From: Bryobacteraceae bacterium
Lineage (GTDB): Bacteria > Acidobacteriota > Terriglobia > Bryobacterales > Bryobacteraceae
Reading direction: 5' to 3'
Length of the DNA stretch: 41,691 nucleotides
Assembly: GCA_030041985.1 (NCBI GenBank)
Contig: JASIAM010000174.1
Span: 1 to 41,691, forward strand
The notes beneath the pieces are model-generated. The model did no database searches. It was given only the letters and a program-made list of their open reading frames with translations, and had not been told where the DNA came from. This document shows, one piece after another, positions 39,938 through 41,691 of the stretch. Both the position numbers and the translations under genes were made by a program. How positions within the stretch are numbered: position 1 is the first letter of the stretch; each line of letters starts with the position of its first letter.

Positions 39938-40753
39938 ATGGCGTTTGAAGGCATGCGAGTACTGGCACTTGAGAGCCGGCGGGCGGAAGAAATAGCGGAA
40001 CTGATTCGCAAACAGGGAGGCGAGCCATTTGTTGCGCCTTCGATGCGCGAAGTGCCCGTGACCCAAAATCAGGAGGCGTTCCGGTTCGCCGAGCAGCTTT
40101 TCGAGGGCCGGTTCGACATGATGATTCTGCTTACCGGGGTGGGAACGCGGCAGTTGCAGCGGCTGCTCGCGACGCGATACGAGGCCACGGCTCTTGCCGA
40201 GGCATTGCGGAAGATTGCAGTAGTAGCCCGGGGACCCAAACCGGCAGCCGCGATGCGCGAAATGGGTCTCGCGCCGTCCATCATTGCGCCGGAGCCGCAT
40301 ACCTGGCGAGAGGTTCTGGCGATCACGGAAGGGCGGACGGAGCGGCGGATCGCGGTGCAGGAATACGGAAGGCCCAATCCGGAACTGACCGAAGGACTGG
40401 AAGCGAGAGGGGCCGCGGTGACGACGGTTCGCGTGTATCAATGGGATTTGCCGGAGGATACAGCGCCACTTCGCGCAGCGGCCCGCCAATTGGCGGCGGG
40501 CGAGTTCCAGGTGGCCCTGTTTACATCGGCTTTGCAGGTGAGCCACCTGATGCGGGTCGCGGAAGAAATGGGCATCGGAGGGCGGGTATTGGAGAAGCTG
40601 CGCGAGATTTTGATTGCATCGATTGGACCCACGACGAGCGAAGCGCTAGAAGAATTCGGTCTCCAGCCTGGCTTGGAACCGTCTCACCCCAAAATGGGTT
40701 TTTTGGTGCGCGAGGCTGGTGAGAGAGCGCAGAGTTGGCGGGCGCAGCGCTGA
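39938..40753 (+). CDS. hemD: Uroporphyrinogen-III synthase
   Basis: A 271-residue two-lobed HemD: MRVLALESRRAEEIAELIRKQGGEP opens the first lobe. ILLTGVGTR, VVARGPKPAAAMREMGL, VQEYGRPNPEL, VYQWDLPED, ALFTSALQVSHL and IASIGPTTSEALEEFGL are the family segments. HemD closes and rearranges hydroxymethylbilane into uroporphyrinogen III for haem, sirohaem and cobalamin. The ATG at 39938 is used; ATG 39953 would also work. No other hem gene is next to it. The 3' end faces a convergent glycosyltransferase gene 39 bases away. Confidence 0.87.
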   Translation: MAFEGMRVLALESRRAEEIAELIRKQGGEPFVAPSMREVPVTQNQEAFRFAEQLFEGRFDMMILLTGVGTRQLQRLLATRYEATALAEALRKIAVVARGPKPAAAMREMGLAPSIIAPEPHTWREVLAITEGRTERRIAVQEYGRPNPELTEGLEARGAAVTTVRVYQWDLPEDTAPLRAAARQLAAGEFQVALFTSALQVSHLMRVAEEMGIGGRVLEKLREILIASIGPTTSEALEEFGLQPGLEPSHPKMGFLVREAGERAQSWRAQR

Positions 40754-40792
40754 GACGCGAAGGAGACATATCGTGGTTTGGGAGACGCACCT

Positions 40793-41691
40793 TCAGTAAC
40801 CGAAGAAGGTCTTCCATGCCGCCAAGCCATCGCGGTTGTGACTCTGGAGCGCGAGAACACCATCCTCCGGAGCATGCGGGTCGCCGAGCAGATAGCGGGC
40901 GACACGCGCCATCTCCTGCACATCGTCGCAGGGCGCTTTCCAATGTTCGGGCGCCCAGTCGATGGCCTCGGAGACGACGGAGGGCACACCTTCAGCGATG
41001 CCATCGGCGGTCACCATGTTAAAGGACTCGGTGTAACTCGGTTGCATCAGCAGGTGCATGTGGCGGACGGTGATGCGAAACTTGGGCCAGCTTTGCCAAC
41101 CGCATTCGACCAGACGGATATTAGGGAGGCCATTGATCATGGAGCGGACGGCGTCCAGGATGCCGCCGCCGCCTTCGGTGCGGCCCGCCGAAACCCACAA
41201 TTCCAGTTCGGAATGCGTTTGCGAAGCAACTTCGACGGCAGCGCCCGCCGCGCTCATGAAATTTTTCAGCGGGCGTGTGGCCCCAAACGCCCCTACGCGC
41301 AAGTTGTTACCGCAGAATGGCAGGCGGCGCGGCGGAGGCAGGGAGTCGAGGTAATACAGGTTGGGAAGATACTGGCAGGGCGTGCGGTAGGTATCGGTGA
41401 GCCAGCGGCAAAATCTCATGCTGTTGCCGGCCACATGAAAGTTCCAGCTTCCGCGCTCGATTTCCATGGCTTCGCGGACCAGTTTGACGCCATTGGCATC
41501 GGCTTGCAGGAAACCCACGTTGGAATGGCAGTTCACGGCGAAGCGGACATCGGAATGTTGGCGCAAAATACGCAGCCAGTCGGGCGTGGGAATCCAGGGA
41601 GCGGAAACGACGACGTGAGAGACATCCGGGTTCAGCCGGGCCTCTAGTTCGGGGGCATTGACGATGGGGAGGACATCCACCGCGTAACCGT
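40793..41691 (-). CDS. Glycosyltransferase (GT4-like), 5' end outside the window
   Basis: At least 299 codons, open to the window edge on the minus strand; GTG 41680 is probably internal because the upstream codons (GYA before VDVLPIV) continue the expected first Rossmann strand. The C-terminal half has the nucleotide-sugar site of GT-B enzymes: RVGAFGATRPLKNF, a QPSYTESFNMVTADGIAEGVPSVVSE block with the EX7E glutamates, and WAPEHWKAPCDD. The donor and acceptor are unknown. Confidence 0.8.
   Translation of the reverse strand, partial: GYAVDVLPIVNAPELEARLNPDVSHVVVSAPWIPTPDWLRILRQHSDVRFAVNCHSNVGFLQADANGVKLVREAMEIERGSWNFHVAGNSMRFCRWLTDTYRTPCQYLPNLYYLDSLPPPRRLPFCGNNLRVGAFGATRPLKNFMSAAGAAVEVASQTHSELELWVSAGRTEGGGGILDAVRSMINGLPNIRLVECGWQSWPKFRITVRHMHLLMQPSYTESFNMVTADGIAEGVPSVVSEAIDWAPEHWKAPCDDVQEMARVARYLLGDPHAPEDGVLALQSHNRDGLAAWKTFFGY

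Noticed and set aside
39902-40546. N-terminal extension of the hybrid kinase frame
   Set aside because: It lies antisense to hemD, which is well supported, and shows no domain.

Overview
The window looks like chromosomal DNA of a soil Acidobacteriota member, most likely near Solibacter/Bryobacter. This is an inference from gene content: high GC (about 60% by eye), several membrane-anchored Ser/Thr kinases with unusual sensor domains, macrolide-exporter-style ABC pairs without operon partners, a secreted YVTN/phosphoesterase, families of small secreted proteins, and an ISAzo13-type transposase. No rRNA, tRNA or CRISPR array was found.

Layout. 1-2204: the tail of an unknown gene, an alpha/beta hydrolase, a secreted two-domain VOC protein and a vapBC toxin-antitoxin pair with a recognisable promoter and palindrome. 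2266-9806 (minus): a tight four-gene operon of FHA protein, PP2C phosphatase with a membrane anchor and beta-helix, Ser/Thr kinase with a TPR-like outer part, and a natural fusion of a SEDS (RodA/FtsW) glycosyltransferase with a class B penicillin-binding protein. It carries the same functional set as the actinobacterial fhaA-pstP-rodA-pbpA-pknAB locus and is probably a phospho-controlled peptidoglycan synthesis module. 9954-13563 (plus): a heterodimeric ABC exporter. 13602-16753 (minus): a secreted M20 peptidase and a kinase fused to a sulfatase-modifying-factor-like domain. 16690-17829: an 80-bp direct duplication of the 5' end of that kinase gene brackets a two-gene cassette (small helical protein plus HNH nuclease), followed by inverted arrays of degenerate heptamers.

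17830-25251 (plus): secreted phosphoesterase, cytoplasmic GH57 glycosidase and a large Hsp70-like protein. 25327-28593: a secreted GlcG/HbpS-like protein and ComEC. 28624-32455: an AT-richer accessory island with a decayed ISAzo13-family element, a three-gene minus-strand operon headed by a TIGR04255-family protein, and a ribbon-helix-helix-like orphan. 32601-33761: a WXXGXW lipoprotein and an HTH-receiver regulator.

33976-38008 (plus): a cluster of secreted proteins in which three genes are paralogues of one uncharacterised family, interleaved with a secreted metallo-beta-lactamase-fold hydrolase and a DUF6152-like protein. 38017-41691: a response-regulator relic, a hybrid histidine kinase, divergent hemD, and a 5'-truncated glycosyltransferase running off the end.

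The most promising little-described systems are the fused cell-wall/phospho-signalling operon, the HNH cassette with its flanking duplication, and the TIGR04255 operon.
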